Assembly: GCF_014650055.1 (NCBI RefSeq) | Contig: NZ_BMUF01000003.1 | Location: forward strand, 310,001-374,000 | Source of the DNA: Streptomyces malachitofuscus | GTDB lineage: Bacteria > Actinomycetota > Actinomycetes > Streptomycetales > Streptomycetaceae | Reading direction: 5' to 3' | Length of the DNA stretch: 64,000 bases | In this document: positions 25,352-34,018 of the stretch, in pieces | Position numbering within the stretch: the first letter of the stretch is position 1 | Layout of the letters: each line of letters begins with the position of its first letter | Made by a program: the position numbers and the translations under genes | Notes under the pieces: model-generated | The model's database searches: none | Seen by the model: only the letters and a program-made list of their open reading frames with translations | Told to the model about the DNA's origin: nothing

Positions 25352-25808
25352 GATCCCCAGATTCCACCGAACGGGACGACCGCGCACATCGGAACGCCGC
25401 GCAGGCAACGCGAGAACGCCGTCCGGTGTCCTGGCGCAGCGTGAGTTCAGCTCGGTGGGGCCCGGGTACGCCGCGGACCCGGTAACCGGACGGGCCGTGC
25501 GCCGCAGTGTGACTCCGTGGGCCGCGGGTTCGGGTCCCGGTGGCGAGTGACCGCAGATCCCGGTGGCTGGGTGGGCGGTGCGCCGGATGGCCGGGCCGGT
25601 GGGCCGTCGGGCGAGGGCACCTGGCCAGGGTCCGGCGGGCGGTCGGCTCGGTGGGCCGCGGGGGGCGCCGCAGCGTCGCGCGGTAGGTGCTCGCCCCGAA
25701 CGGCGGGGCTCCGGCCCGAGCGGCCGGTGGCTCGGCTCCGCTCATGTCGTCGGGCGCGCCGTCGGCCCGGCCGCCGCACCGCCGCCCCCGCCGGGCCGGG
25801 CCGCGCCC
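25352..25808. other. Intergenic region without recognised gene
   Basis: These 457 bases lie between the coiled-coil gene and the end of the antiporter gene, both on the minus strand. They are very GC-rich with G- and C-rich runs. Frames open on either strand have no ribosome site or recognisable product. They presumably hold the promoter of the coiled-coil gene. Confidence 0.5.
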
Positions 25809-27119
25809 TCACAGCCGTTCGCCCGCCACCGCGTCCTCGTCCGGGTCCGTTCCCGGTCCGCCCGACCGGGCCCTGCGCCGGCGCAGCCGGTCGAGGCGGG
25901 AGATGACGGGGGTGGCGGTCACCCCGTGCAGGACGACGGACGCCAGCACCGTGAAGGTCACCACCGCCCACAACTGCCCGGCCGGGACGTCGAAACCGGG
26001 GGAGCCGAGCGCGTGGGCCAGGTAGAACAGCGAGCCGATGCCGCGGATCCCGAAGAAGGCGATCACCAGGCGCTCCCGGGGACCCGCGGGCGTACCGAGC
26101 TGGGCGACCCATCCGGCCAGCGGCCGGATCACCAACAGCAACAGCAACCCCACCAGGGCACCCTGCCAGGTCAGCGGCCCCAGCCCGCCCTGGGCGACGT
26201 ACACCCCGAGCAGGAACAGCAGTACGGCGGTCAGCAGCCGCTCCACCTGCTCCACGAAGTCGTGCAGCACCATGTGGAAGCCGTGCGCCCGCTCCGCCGC
26301 GCGGATCCGGCACGCGGTGACGAACACCGCGACGAAACCGTAGCCGTGCAGCACCTCGGTCACCCCGTAGGCGAGGAACGTGGCGCCGAAGGCGACGAAA
26401 CCCTCCCGGTGCTCGGACAGCCGCATCGCCCGCCACCCCGCGCGGAAGAACAGCCAGCCCAGAAGCGTGCCGACCGCGAGCCCCGCGGACACGCCCACCG
26501 CGCACTTGTACAGCAGGTCGACCAGGGCCCAGTGGGCGATCCCGCCGCCCGTCACCCGCCCGCCCGCGGCGGCCGCGAGCCCGACGGCGGCCAGGACGAA
26601 GGGAAAGGCCAGCCCGTCGTTCAGCCCGGCCTCGCTGGTCAGCGTGAAGCGCACCTCGTCCTCGTCGTGCTCGGAATCCGTGGGCGCGCCCACCCGCACC
26701 TCCGAGGCGAGCACCGGATCGGTCGGCGCCAGCACCGCCGCGAGCAGCAGTGCCGCGGCCGGCGCCCAGCCCAGCACTCCCCAGGCGAGGGCACCCACCG
26801 CCGCCATCGTCAGGGGCATGGTGACGCCCAGCTGCCGCCAGGTGGCCCGCCAGCTGCGCCGGCCGAAGGGCCGGTTCAGGGCGAGTCCGGCACCCATGAG
26901 GGAGACGATCACACAGATCTCGGTGACATGCTCCACCCAGGCCCGGTCCGACACGGGATCCAGTTCGGGCATGGGCAACGGCAGCAGTTGGAGGGCCACT
27001 CCGCAGACCAGGAACACCAGGGGCAGCGACAGGGGTATCCGGGCCACCAGGCGCGGCAGCACGGCCGCGAGGAGGGCGCCCGCACCGAGCAGGGTGAAGA
27101 GCACGTCAGGGGAAGTCAC
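25809..27119 (-). CDS. Sodium/proton antiporter (CPA1, NhaP type)
   Basis: A 436-residue polytopic membrane protein with about twelve hydrophobic segments. It carries the CPA1 antiporter motifs: APTDPV at residues 131-136, and Asn167-Asp168 in SEAGLNDGLAFP, the ion-binding pair that defines electroneutral Na+/H+ exchangers. The FFGIRGIGSLFYL segment near residue 380 is also typical of NhaP-like proteins. The C-terminal tail is short, basic then acidic, with no regulatory domain. It exchanges cytoplasmic Na+ or K+ for protons at the cytoplasmic membrane. It stands alone as a gene. Confidence 0.9.
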   Translation of the reverse strand: MTSPDVLFTLLGAGALLAAVLPRLVARIPLSLPLVFLVCGVALQLLPLPMPELDPVSDRAWVEHVTEICVIVSLMGAGLALNRPFGRRSWRATWRQLGVTMPLTMAAVGALAWGVLGWAPAAALLLAAVLAPTDPVLASEVRVGAPTDSEHDEDEVRFTLTSEAGLNDGLAFPFVLAAVGLAAAAGGRVTGGGIAHWALVDLLYKCAVGVSAGLAVGTLLGWLFFRAGWRAMRLSEHREGFVAFGATFLAYGVTEVLHGYGFVAVFVTACRIRAAERAHGFHMVLHDFVEQVERLLTAVLLFLLGVYVAQGGLGPLTWQGALVGLLLLLVIRPLAGWVAQLGTPAGPRERLVIAFFGIRGIGSLFYLAHALGSPGFDVPAGQLWAVVTFTVLASVVLHGVTATPVISRLDRLRRRRARSGGPGTDPDEDAVAGERL

Positions 27120-27376
27120 CGCTCACATGTGCCCGGACCCGGCCGTCGGCACGCCCCCCGTCCGGCCGAAAACCTCGCTCCGCGGCGTGAGGGAGGGGGC
27201 GCCCGGGGAACGCTGCGGCCGGTGCGGGCCGAGTGTGTTCCGTGGCGACGCGGAGGCCTTGACGGAGCGGGACGCACTCGGCGCTACTGGAGGACGTGCC
27301 GGGCGCACAGTGGGGGGCCGCCCGGTACCGGTCTGGTGTTCCCACCCCCGCCGGACGCGTGTCGAAGGGGTGACCG
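27120..27376. other. Intergenic region upstream of the antiporter
   Basis: No supported gene. A minus-strand open frame crosses 27106-27714 but has no recognisable features and is probably chance. It likely contains the antiporter promoter. The whole gap to the gene at 27815 is 695 bases and holds only one weak coding candidate (27377-27685). Confidence 0.45.
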
Positions 27377-27685
27377 GTGCGCTCTCGACGGGCCGCGGCA
27401 ACGGTTGCGCTCACCTCGATGCCGCTCCTCACCCTGTGTTCCCCGGCGCAGAAGGCCCCGGGCGCGTCCTCCCCGGGTGGGGGCGAGGCGCTCCACCGGC
27501 TCGCCGCCCGCTCACCGAGAGCCTGGACGCCCACCGGCGCATCGCGCCCCGCGCCAGGCACCCCGTCGGCCACCGTCGCGCCACGCCGGTCCGCTCCCAC
27601 GGCGGACCCGGCAGGTCCGCCGTCGGCCCGGAGACCGTGCGGCGCCCCGTCGGGCGTCACCGGCCTGCGGACGTTGCGCTGCTGA
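27377..27685 (+). CDS. Possible short lipoprotein or remnant
   Basis: A possible 102-residue protein starting at a GTG with GAAGGGG about five bases upstream. The first 22 residues look like a lipoprotein signal (basic start, hydrophobic core, LLTLC lipobox-like end), followed by a low-complexity Pro/Ala/Arg-rich region. It could be a real small lipoprotein, the decayed 5' end of a longer secreted protein, or a chance frame. It lies 130 bases upstream of the CelD-like acyltransferase gene on the same strand. I do not recognise a family. Confidence 0.3.
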   Translation: MRSRRAAATVALTSMPLLTLCSPAQKAPGASSPGGGEALHRLAARSPRAWTPTGASRPAPGTPSATVAPRRSAPTADPAGPPSARRPCGAPSGVTGLRTLRC

Positions 27686-27814
27686 GCGACGGCAGCACCC
27701 CCGAAGGCCTGCACCGTACGGCCGGGCTCCGCCGCTCATGTGGTCCGCCCGCCGCCTCGCGGTGACCGGCAGGCCTTCCCGTGTCCAGGAGACCTGACGA
27801 CACAGGAGGCACCC

Positions 27815-28900
27815 ATGCAGACAAAGCGCATCGTCGTGGTGCGGCCCGACGAGCTGGGCCCGGGCGAGCAGAAGACGTGGAGACTGCTGCGCGCGGAGTC
27901 CGGAGCGCCGGAGAACCCCTTTCTCGACCCCGCCTTCACCAGGGCCGTCGGCCGGGTCAGGCCCGCTGCCAGGGTGGCCGTCCTGCAGGACGACGGGACA
28001 CCGGTCGGCTTCTTCCCGTACGAGAAGGGGCCGCTGGGACAGGGCCGGGCCATCGGGCTGGGGGTGTCGGACAGTCAGGGCGCCGTTCTGCGCCCCGGCA
28101 TCCGGCTCGACCCGCGCACGCTCCTCGCGGCCTGCGCGCTGTCGTCCTGGGAGTTCGACAACCTGGAGGCCGGCCAGCGGCTCTTCCTCCCGTACGCCGT
28201 CGAGGAACTCGGGAGCCCGGTGATCGACCTCGACGGGGGATACGAGCACTACACCGACGGCCTGCGGGCCCGGTCCCCCGGCTTCCTCAAACAGACCCTG
28301 GCCAAGGAGCGCAGGCTCGCCCGCCAGGCCGGCGAGGTGCGGTTCGTGTACGACGCCCGGGACCCGGAGGCCCTGCGGGCACTGATGCGCTGGAAATCCG
28401 CCCAGTACCGGCGGACCGGCCGGCGGGACCGGTTCGCACAGCGGTGGATCACCCGGCTGGTTGACCTGCTCGCGCACGGCGACGACCCCGAGTGCCGGGG
28501 GCTGCTCTCCGTGCTGTACGCCGGCGGCCGCCCCGTGGCCGCCCACTTCGGGCTGCGCTCGGCCACGGTGCTGTCCTGGTGGTTCCCGGCGTACGACCGT
28601 GACGCGGGCCGCTACTCACCGGGGCTGGTGCTGCTGCTGCGGATGCTCCGCGCCGCGGCCGCCGACGGAATCCGCACGGTCGACCTGGGCAGCGGGGCCG
28701 CCCGCTACAAGGACTCGCTCAAGACCCGCGAACTGCCGGTCCACGAAGGGGCCGTGGTACGACCGGGGCCGGGCGGCGCCGCGTACCGGCTGGGCCGGGA
28801 GCCCGCCCGGGCCGCCCGGCGTTTCGTGCGCGGCCACCCCCGGCTGGCCGGCGCGGCCCGGCGCACCCTGGAACAGGCGGGTCGGCTTCGCGACCGCTGA
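27815..28900 (+). CDS. CelD/BcsL-like GNAT-fold acyltransferase (FemAB-related)
   Basis: A 361-residue protein of the Acetyltransf_6 (CelD/BcsL) family, a GNAT-fold group distantly related to FemAB aminoacyltransferases. Typical segments are NPFLDPAFT near residue 35, the FLKQTLAKERRLAR helix near 165, VLSWWFPAYD near 255, and the C-terminal DLGSGAARYK. CACAGGAGGC just upstream supports the ATG at 27815. Members act in polysaccharide or capsule synthesis; FemAB relatives use aminoacyl-tRNA. Substrate is unknown, and no polysaccharide gene cluster surrounds it. Confidence 0.85.
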   Translation: MQTKRIVVVRPDELGPGEQKTWRLLRAESGAPENPFLDPAFTRAVGRVRPAARVAVLQDDGTPVGFFPYEKGPLGQGRAIGLGVSDSQGAVLRPGIRLDPRTLLAACALSSWEFDNLEAGQRLFLPYAVEELGSPVIDLDGGYEHYTDGLRARSPGFLKQTLAKERRLARQAGEVRFVYDARDPEALRALMRWKSAQYRRTGRRDRFAQRWITRLVDLLAHGDDPECRGLLSVLYAGGRPVAAHFGLRSATVLSWWFPAYDRDAGRYSPGLVLLLRMLRAAAADGIRTVDLGSGAARYKDSLKTRELPVHEGAVVRPGPGGAAYRLGREPARAARRFVRGHPRLAGAARRTLEQAGRLRDR

Positions 28901-28950
28901 CCCCCGCGACGTACGCCGACGTCAGTACGCGGGATTACTCCCGCCGTCAG

Positions 28951-29517
28951 ATGTCCGCGCCGCCCGGGCCCGGCACCGTGGGTCGCGTGAAACTCAGCCG
29001 ACCCGCACGCCGGGCCCACCTCGTCATCCATGTCATCGCCTCCGCCGGCTGGCTCGGACTCACCGTCGGGCTGCTCGCACTCGGCATCACCGCGAACACC
29101 ACCGGGGACCCGGCCGTGCTCGAAGCGTCCGTGCGGTCCATGAAGCTCTTCGCCGACTGGCTCCTGCTGCCGATCGCCTTCCTGACGCTCCTCAGCGGGC
29201 TCGTCCTGTCTCTGGGCACTCCCTGGGGACTGGCCAGGCACCGCTGGGTGTGGACGAAGTTCTGGCTGACCCTTGCCACGGTCACCGCCACGGCCTTCGC
29301 ACTGCGGCCGGGAGTGAACGCGGCCGCGGAGGCCGTGTCCGCCGGAAACGCCCTGCCCGACGGCGGCGACGTCCTCATGGGACCGGTCGTCTCCCTCACC
29401 GCCTACGTCTTCATGACGGTGATCTCGGTCCTCAAGCCCTGGGGTCTCAGCCGCAGGGGCCGGCGCCTGCGGGCGGACGCCCGGCGGCCGGCTCCCGCCG
29501 AGCCCGCCCGTGTGTGA
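28951..29517 (+). CDS. Small multi-pass membrane protein (DUF2269-like)
   Basis: A protein of up to 188 residues with four predicted membrane segments (about 25-45, 68-90, 103-120 and 148-166 from the ATG). The Arg/His-rich start of the conserved part (KLSRPARRAHLVIHVIASAG) suggests that translation may really begin at the GTG at 28987, which would give 176 residues; neither start has a strong ribosome site. It resembles the DUF2269 group of integral membrane proteins, function unknown. It follows the acyltransferase gene by 50 bases and may share its transcript. Confidence 0.7.
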   Translation: MSAPPGPGTVGRVKLSRPARRAHLVIHVIASAGWLGLTVGLLALGITANTTGDPAVLEASVRSMKLFADWLLLPIAFLTLLSGLVLSLGTPWGLARHRWVWTKFWLTLATVTATAFALRPGVNAAAEAVSAGNALPDGGDVLMGPVVSLTAYVFMTVISVLKPWGLSRRGRRLRADARRPAPAEPARV

Positions 29518-29529
29518 GCACGGGCGGGC
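29502..29529. terminator. Bidirectional terminator between the membrane protein and htpG
   Basis: A perfect 11-bp stem (29502-29512 with 29519-29529, 6-base loop) spans the membrane-protein stop codon and lies 12 bases from the end of htpG on the other strand. Confidence 0.8.
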
Positions 29530-29540
29530 GCGCCGTCACC

Positions 29541-31439
29541 TCACAGAGTGCGCTCCAGCCGGTCCGCCATCAGCCGCACGAAGCGCGCCGGGTCCTTCGG
29601 CCGGCCGCCCTCCGCCAGCACGGCCAGCGAGTACAGCAGTTCGGCGGTGTCGGTGAGCTCCGAGCGGTCCTCGCGCTGCCCGTACGCCTCGTTGAGGCCC
29701 TTCACCAGCGCGTGATCCGGGTTGAGTTCGAGGATGCGCTTGGCGCGCGGCACCTCCTGGCCCATGGCCCGGTACATGTTCTCCAGCGCCGGCGTGAGAT
29801 CGTTCGCATCGGCCACGAGACACGCGGGGGACACCGTCAGACGCGTCGACAGACGCACCTCCTTGACGTCCTCCTCCAGGCGCTCCCGCATCCAGTCCAG
29901 CAGACCCGCGTAGGCCTCGGCCTGGGCCTGACGGTCCTCCTCGCTCCGGTCGTCCGCACGGGCGTCGAGGTCGATCTCGCCCTTGGCGATCGACCGCAGC
30001 CGCTTGCCCTCGTACTCGCCCACCGCGTCGACCCACACCTCGTCGACGGGGTCGGTGAGCAGCAGCACCTCGATGCCCCGCTCCCGGAACGCCTCCATGT
30101 GCGGGGAGCTGTCGATGCTCTCCCGGGACTCACCGGTGATGTAGTAGATGTCGTCCTGACCGTCCGGCATCCGCTCCACGTACCGCGCCAGCGTGACCGT
30201 CCCGTCGTCCTCGTCCGTGGACGCGAACGACGTCACCGCGAGCAGGGCGTCACGGTTGTCGGGGTCGGTGACCAGCCCTTCCTTCAGCACGGCGCCGAAC
30301 TCCCGCCAGAACGTGGCGTACCGCTCGGCGTCGTCGGTCATCATGCTCCTGACCGACGCCAGCACCTTCTTGGTCAGCCGCCGCTGCATCATCCGGATGT
30401 GCCGGTCCTGCTGGAGGATCTCGCGCGACACGTTCAGCGAGAGGTCCTGCGCGTCGACCACTCCCTTGACGAAGCGCAGGTACGACGGCAGCAGCGCCTC
30501 GCAGTCGTCCATGATGAAGACACGCTTCACATAGAGCTGCAGCCCGTGCCGGTAGTTCTGCTGGAACAGGTCGTGCCGGGCGTGCGACGGGAGGAACAGC
30601 AGGGCCCGGTACTCGAACGTGCCCTCGGCCTGCAGCTGGATGGTCTCCATCGGCGCGCGCCAGTCGTGGCCGATGTGCTTGTACAGCTCGTGGTACTCCT
30701 CCTCGGACACCTCGTCGCGGGAACGCGCCCAGAGCGCCTTCATCGAGTTCAGCGTCTCCGGCTCCGCGGCCTCGCCGTCCTCACCCGTCCCACCCACCAG
30801 CCGGATCGGCCAGGTGATGAAGTCCGAGTAGCGCTTGACGATCTCTTTGAGCTTCCACACCGAGGTGTAGTCGTGGAGCTGGTTGTCGGGGTCGGCCGGC
30901 TTGAGGTGCAGCGTGACCGAGGTGCCCTGCGGCGCGTCGCCGACCGTGTCCAGCGTGTACGTGCCCTCCCCGCGCGACGTCCAGCGGGTGCCCTGCCGCT
31001 CACCCGCGCGCCGGGTGAGCAGGGTGACCTCGTCCGCGACCATGAAGCCCGAGTAGAAACCGACGCCGAACTGGCCGATCAGACCCTCGGCACCGGCCGT
31101 GTCCTGGGCCTCCTTCAGCTCCCGCAGGAACTGGGCGGTGCCCGAGTTGGCGATCGTGCCGATGAGTTGGCCCACCTCGTCGTACGACATGCCGATGCCG
31201 TTGTCCCGCACGGTGAGCGTCCGGGCGTCCTTGTCGGTTTCCAGCTCGATGTGCAGGTCGGAGACGTCGGCGTCGAGCGTGTCGTCCCGCAGCGCGGCCA
31301 GACGCAGCTTGTCGAGCGCGTCGGAGGCATTGGAGACGAGCTCACGGAGGAAGACGTCCTTGTTCGAGTAGACCGAGTGGATCATCAGCTGGAGCAGCTG
31401 ACGGGCCTCTACCTGGAACTCAAACGTTTCGGTCGGCAT
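29541..31439 (-). CDS. htpG: Molecular chaperone HtpG (Hsp90)
   Basis: A 632-residue cytoplasmic Hsp90. The N-terminal GHKL ATPase has [14 protein letters not shown] (about residues 27-40), DNGIGM (about 79-84) and GQFGVGFYS (about 122-130); the middle domain carries ARHDLF and the catalytic-loop [11 protein letters not shown] segment with Arg and Gln contacting ATP. A C-terminal dimerisation domain follows. It assists folding of stress-damaged clients in concert with DnaK. Length and motifs are normal. A TetR gene lies upstream on the same strand, separated by a small hairpin. Confidence 0.97.
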
Positions 31440-31468
31440 GGTTCGCGATTACCTCACTGGTCCATGAA

Positions 31469-31489
31469 GAGCCGGATGCTGACCGGCTC
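31469..31489 (-). terminator. Short hairpin between TetR gene and htpG
   Basis: GAGCCGG (31469-31475) pairs with CCGGCTC (31483-31489), 7-base loop, just after the TetR stop and 30 bases before htpG starts. It would end the TetR transcript or reduce read-through into htpG. Confidence 0.5.
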
Positions 31490-31512
31490 ACTCTAATGAA
31501 AAGGAAAGGGCG

Positions 31513-32139
31513 TCACTCATCGGCGGCACCCTTCGGACGTGGGCGGACGGATTCGCCGGCGGCCGCGTCCAGGACGGGGCCGAGCTCCCGGGAGACCGTC
31601 GTCAGGGCGCGGACGCTCCGCTCGGCGCGGGCGATGAGGATCGCTCCTTCGAGAGAGCCGATCATCAGCGTGGCGAGAGGTTCGCAGCGGTCCGCGGGAA
31701 CCCCCATGTCCGCCAGGGCCCGGGCCACCGCGCCGGTCCACTCGGCGAAGGCGGCGGACGCGGCCCCGCGCGTCGACTCGACGGACGCGGCGCGGTCCAC
31801 CGTCGCGGCGGCCACCGGGCAGCCGCCGCCGAAGCCCTGCCGCTCGTACTCCTCGGTCCACTGGCGGACCATCCGGTCGAACAGACCGCCGGGCGTCGGC
31901 TCGGGCAGCGCGGCCATGAAACGGGCCACGCGGCCGGCGGCGTACCTGCCCGCCCAGCCCACCGCCTCGTCGACGAGCTGCTCCTTGCCGCCCGGGAAGT
32001 AGTGCTGGAGCGACCCGCGCGGCGCCTGCGCGTGCACGGCCACGGAGCGCATCCCCGTGGAACCCACGCCGTCACGCCGGATCAGCTGGGCCGCGCTGAA
32101 GACCATCCGCTCCCGGGGCCCCCGTCCGGACACCGTCAT
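31513..32139 (-). CDS. TetR-family repressor (LmrA/YxaF type)
   Basis: A 208-residue TetR regulator. The N-terminal helix-turn-helix covers about residues 9-55, with the recognition region APRGSLQHYFPGGKEQL. The C-terminal domain has the GGCPVAAATVDRAA segment typical of the LmrA/YxaF subgroup that controls flavin enzymes, dehydrogenases or efflux pumps. It is divergent from a 3-hydroxyisobutyrate-dehydrogenase-like gene; the 123-base gap holds two copies of a 14-bp palindrome that are very likely its operators. Autoregulation and repression of the neighbour are therefore expected. Confidence 0.88.
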   Translation of the reverse strand: MTVSGRGPRERMVFSAAQLIRRDGVGSTGMRSVAVHAQAPRGSLQHYFPGGKEQLVDEAVGWAGRYAAGRVARFMAALPEPTPGGLFDRMVRQWTEEYERQGFGGGCPVAAATVDRAASVESTRGAASAAFAEWTGAVARALADMGVPADRCEPLATLMIGSLEGAILIARAERSVRALTTVSRELGPVLDAAAGESVRPRPKGAADE

Positions 32140-32179
32140 CCCGGCCTCCCGTCCGCGTGATTGCTGCCGCCGTCACCCT

Positions 32180-32220
32180 ATGACCGCCGTCATGACGGCC
32201 GCTACTATGACAGCCGTCAT
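32180..32220 (+). promoter_or_regulatory. Twin TetR operators overlapping the promoter of the dehydrogenase gene
   Basis: ATGACCGCCGTCAT (32180-32193) and ATGACAGCCGTCAT (32207-32220) are two copies of the same palindrome (ATGAC, 4-base centre, GTCAT), with centres 27 bp apart. TACTAT (32203-32208), a good -10 element, overlaps the second copy, so binding would block transcription of the gene at 32263. Confidence 0.75.
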
Positions 32221-32262
32221 AGGTGTCGGGGTGCGCCGCGCACCCGGAAACGGTGGTGCGTC

Positions 32263-33168
32263 ATGCCCGTGGGCTTCATCGGACTCGGAGTCATGGGCCG
32301 GCCCATGGCGCTCAACCTCGCCCGCGCAGGTACGCCCCTCGTCGTCTGGAACCGCACCCCCGACCGGTGCGCACCCCTGCGGGAAGCCGGGGCGGAGGTG
32401 GCCGGCAGTGCCGCCGAGGTCTTCGACCGGGCCGGCACCGTGATCCTGATGCCGGCCGACGAGACCGCCGTCGACGCGATCCTCGGCCGAGGCACCCCCG
32501 ACTTCGCCGCCCGTGTCGCCGGGCGCACCGTCGTCCACATGGGCACCGTGTCGCCGGAGTACTCGGCGGCCCTGGAGGACGCGGTCCGCGCCGCGGGCGG
32601 TGCCTACGCCGAAGCCCCGGTGTCCGGTTCCCGGATCCCCGCCGAGCAGGGACAGCTGGTCGCGATGCTGGCGGGTGACGACTCCGTCGTGGCGGACGTA
32701 CGGCCGCTGCTCGCCCCGATGTGCCGCGAGACGTTCGACTGCGGTCCGGTCCCGGGCGCCCTGCTGATGAAACTCGCCGTGAACCTGTTCCTGATCACCC
32801 AGGTCACCGGGCTCACCGAGGCGTTCCACTTCGCCGACCGGCACGGGCTCGACCGCCGCCGCTTCCTCGACGTCCTGGACGCCGGTCCGATGGCCAGCGC
32901 CGTCTCGCGCATGAAGGCGCCCAAACTGGCCTCGCGCGACTTCACGGTCCAGGCCGCGGCCGACGACGTGCTGAAGAACAACCGACTGATCGCGGAGGCC
33001 GCCCGCAAGGCGGGCACGGCCTCCCCGCTCCTCGACGTCTGCCACGCCCTCTTCGAGGAGACCGTGGCGGACGGCCACGGAGGCGAGGACATGGTGGCCG
33101 TACTGCGCGCCCTGGAGGCCAGGACCGACGGCGCACACCCCGGCGCCCGGGTGGACGACCGGCCCTGA
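32263..33168 (+). CDS. NAD(P)-dependent oxidoreductase, 3-hydroxyisobutyrate dehydrogenase family
   Basis: A 301-residue beta-hydroxyacid dehydrogenase. The N-terminal Rossmann motif is [13 protein letters not shown] at residues 4-16; the substrate motif [15 protein letters not shown] occurs near 122, and the catalytic lysine lies in [10 protein letters not shown] near residue 170. Family members oxidise 3-hydroxyisobutyrate, tartronate semialdehyde or glyoxylate-type substrates; a role close to succinic semialdehyde or glyoxylate reductases is also possible. The ATG at 32263 begins exactly at the conserved fold. Twin TetR operators lie upstream. Confidence 0.88.
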   Translation: MPVGFIGLGVMGRPMALNLARAGTPLVVWNRTPDRCAPLREAGAEVAGSAAEVFDRAGTVILMPADETAVDAILGRGTPDFAARVAGRTVVHMGTVSPEYSAALEDAVRAAGGAYAEAPVSGSRIPAEQGQLVAMLAGDDSVVADVRPLLAPMCRETFDCGPVPGALLMKLAVNLFLITQVTGLTEAFHFADRHGLDRRRFLDVLDAGPMASAVSRMKAPKLASRDFTVQAAADDVLKNNRLIAEAARKAGTASPLLDVCHALFEETVADGHGGEDMVAVLRALEARTDGAHPGARVDDRP

Positions 33169-33211
33169 GCCTCGACAACGGCCTCGTCGTGTGACGTGCG
33201 AGCATGGGCGG

Positions 33212-34018
33212 ATGAGCATCCACCGCAGGAACAACGTCCGTGTGACCGGCCGCGCCACCGGCCGCACGATCGTCCTGGTTCACGGGTTCGGCTGCGACCA
33301 GAACATGTGGCGCCTGGTCGAGCCCGCCCTGGCCGAGGACTTCCGCGTCGTGCTTTTCGACTACGTGGGCGCCGGACGCTCCGACCTGTCGGCCTGGCGG
33401 GAGGAGCGCTACTCCTCCCTCGACGGCTACGCCCGTGACGTCGTGGAGGTCTGCGAGGAACTCGATCTGCGCGACGCGGTCCTGGTCGGTCACTCCGTGA
33501 GCGCGATGACCTGCGCGCTGGCCGGGGAAGCCGCCCCGGACCGGATCGGCTCCCTGGTCATGGTGTGCCCGTCGCCGTGCTACATCGACGAGGACGGCTA
33601 CCGCGGGGGCTTCAGCGCGCAGGACATCGACGAACTGCTGGAGTCACTGGAGTCCAACTACCTGGGCTGGTCGGCCGCCATGGCTCCCGTGATCATGGGC
33701 AACCCGGACCGGCCCGAGCTGGGCGCGGAGCTCACCAACAGCTTCTGCGCGACCGACCCGGAGATCGCCAGGGTCTTCGCGCGCACCACCTTCCTGTCCG
33801 ACAGCCGCAAGGACCTCGCCAAGGTGACCGTCCCCACGCTGATCCTGGAGTGCGAGCAGGACGTCATCGCGCCCAAGGAGGTCGGTGCCTACGTCCATGG
33901 CGCGATACCCGGGAGCGAGCTGGTCACGCTTCCCGCCACCGGCCACTGCCCCCAGCTGAGCGCTCCGGAAGCCACCGCCGCGGCGATCCGTTCATTCGTG
34001 TCCGCCCTGGGACGATGA
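33212..34018 (+). CDS. rsbQ: RsbQ-like alpha/beta hydrolase
   Basis: A 268-residue alpha/beta hydrolase matching RsbQ of Bacillus subtilis in length and triad: Ser95 in GHSVS, Asp217 in ECEQDVIAP and His245 in GHCPQLS (B. subtilis residues 96, 219 and 247 as I recall them). The oxyanion region is VLVHGFGCDQNMW. RsbQ is needed for RsbP phosphatase to signal energy stress; it is thought to process or carry a small hydrophobic ligand for the RsbP PAS domain. The stop overlaps the start of the PAS-phosphatase gene, reproducing the rsbQP operon. Confidence 0.88.
   Translation: MSIHRRNNVRVTGRATGRTIVLVHGFGCDQNMWRLVEPALAEDFRVVLFDYVGAGRSDLSAWREERYSSLDGYARDVVEVCEELDLRDAVLVGHSVSAMTCALAGEAAPDRIGSLVMVCPSPCYIDEDGYRGGFSAQDIDELLESLESNYLGWSAAMAPVIMGNPDRPELGAELTNSFCATDPEIARVFARTTFLSDSRKDLAKVTVPTLILECEQDVIAPKEVGAYVHGAIPGSELVTLPATGHCPQLSAPEATAAAIRSFVSALGR

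Noticed and set aside
25447..26505. Long minus-strand frame overlapping the end of the antiporter gene
   Set aside because: Low-complexity Gly/Arg/Pro translation in a different frame from the clearly coding antiporter; not a gene.
27106..27714. 202-residue minus-strand frame in the 27 kb gap
   Set aside because: No ribosome site, biased composition and no recognisable motif; overlaps the start of the antiporter in another frame.
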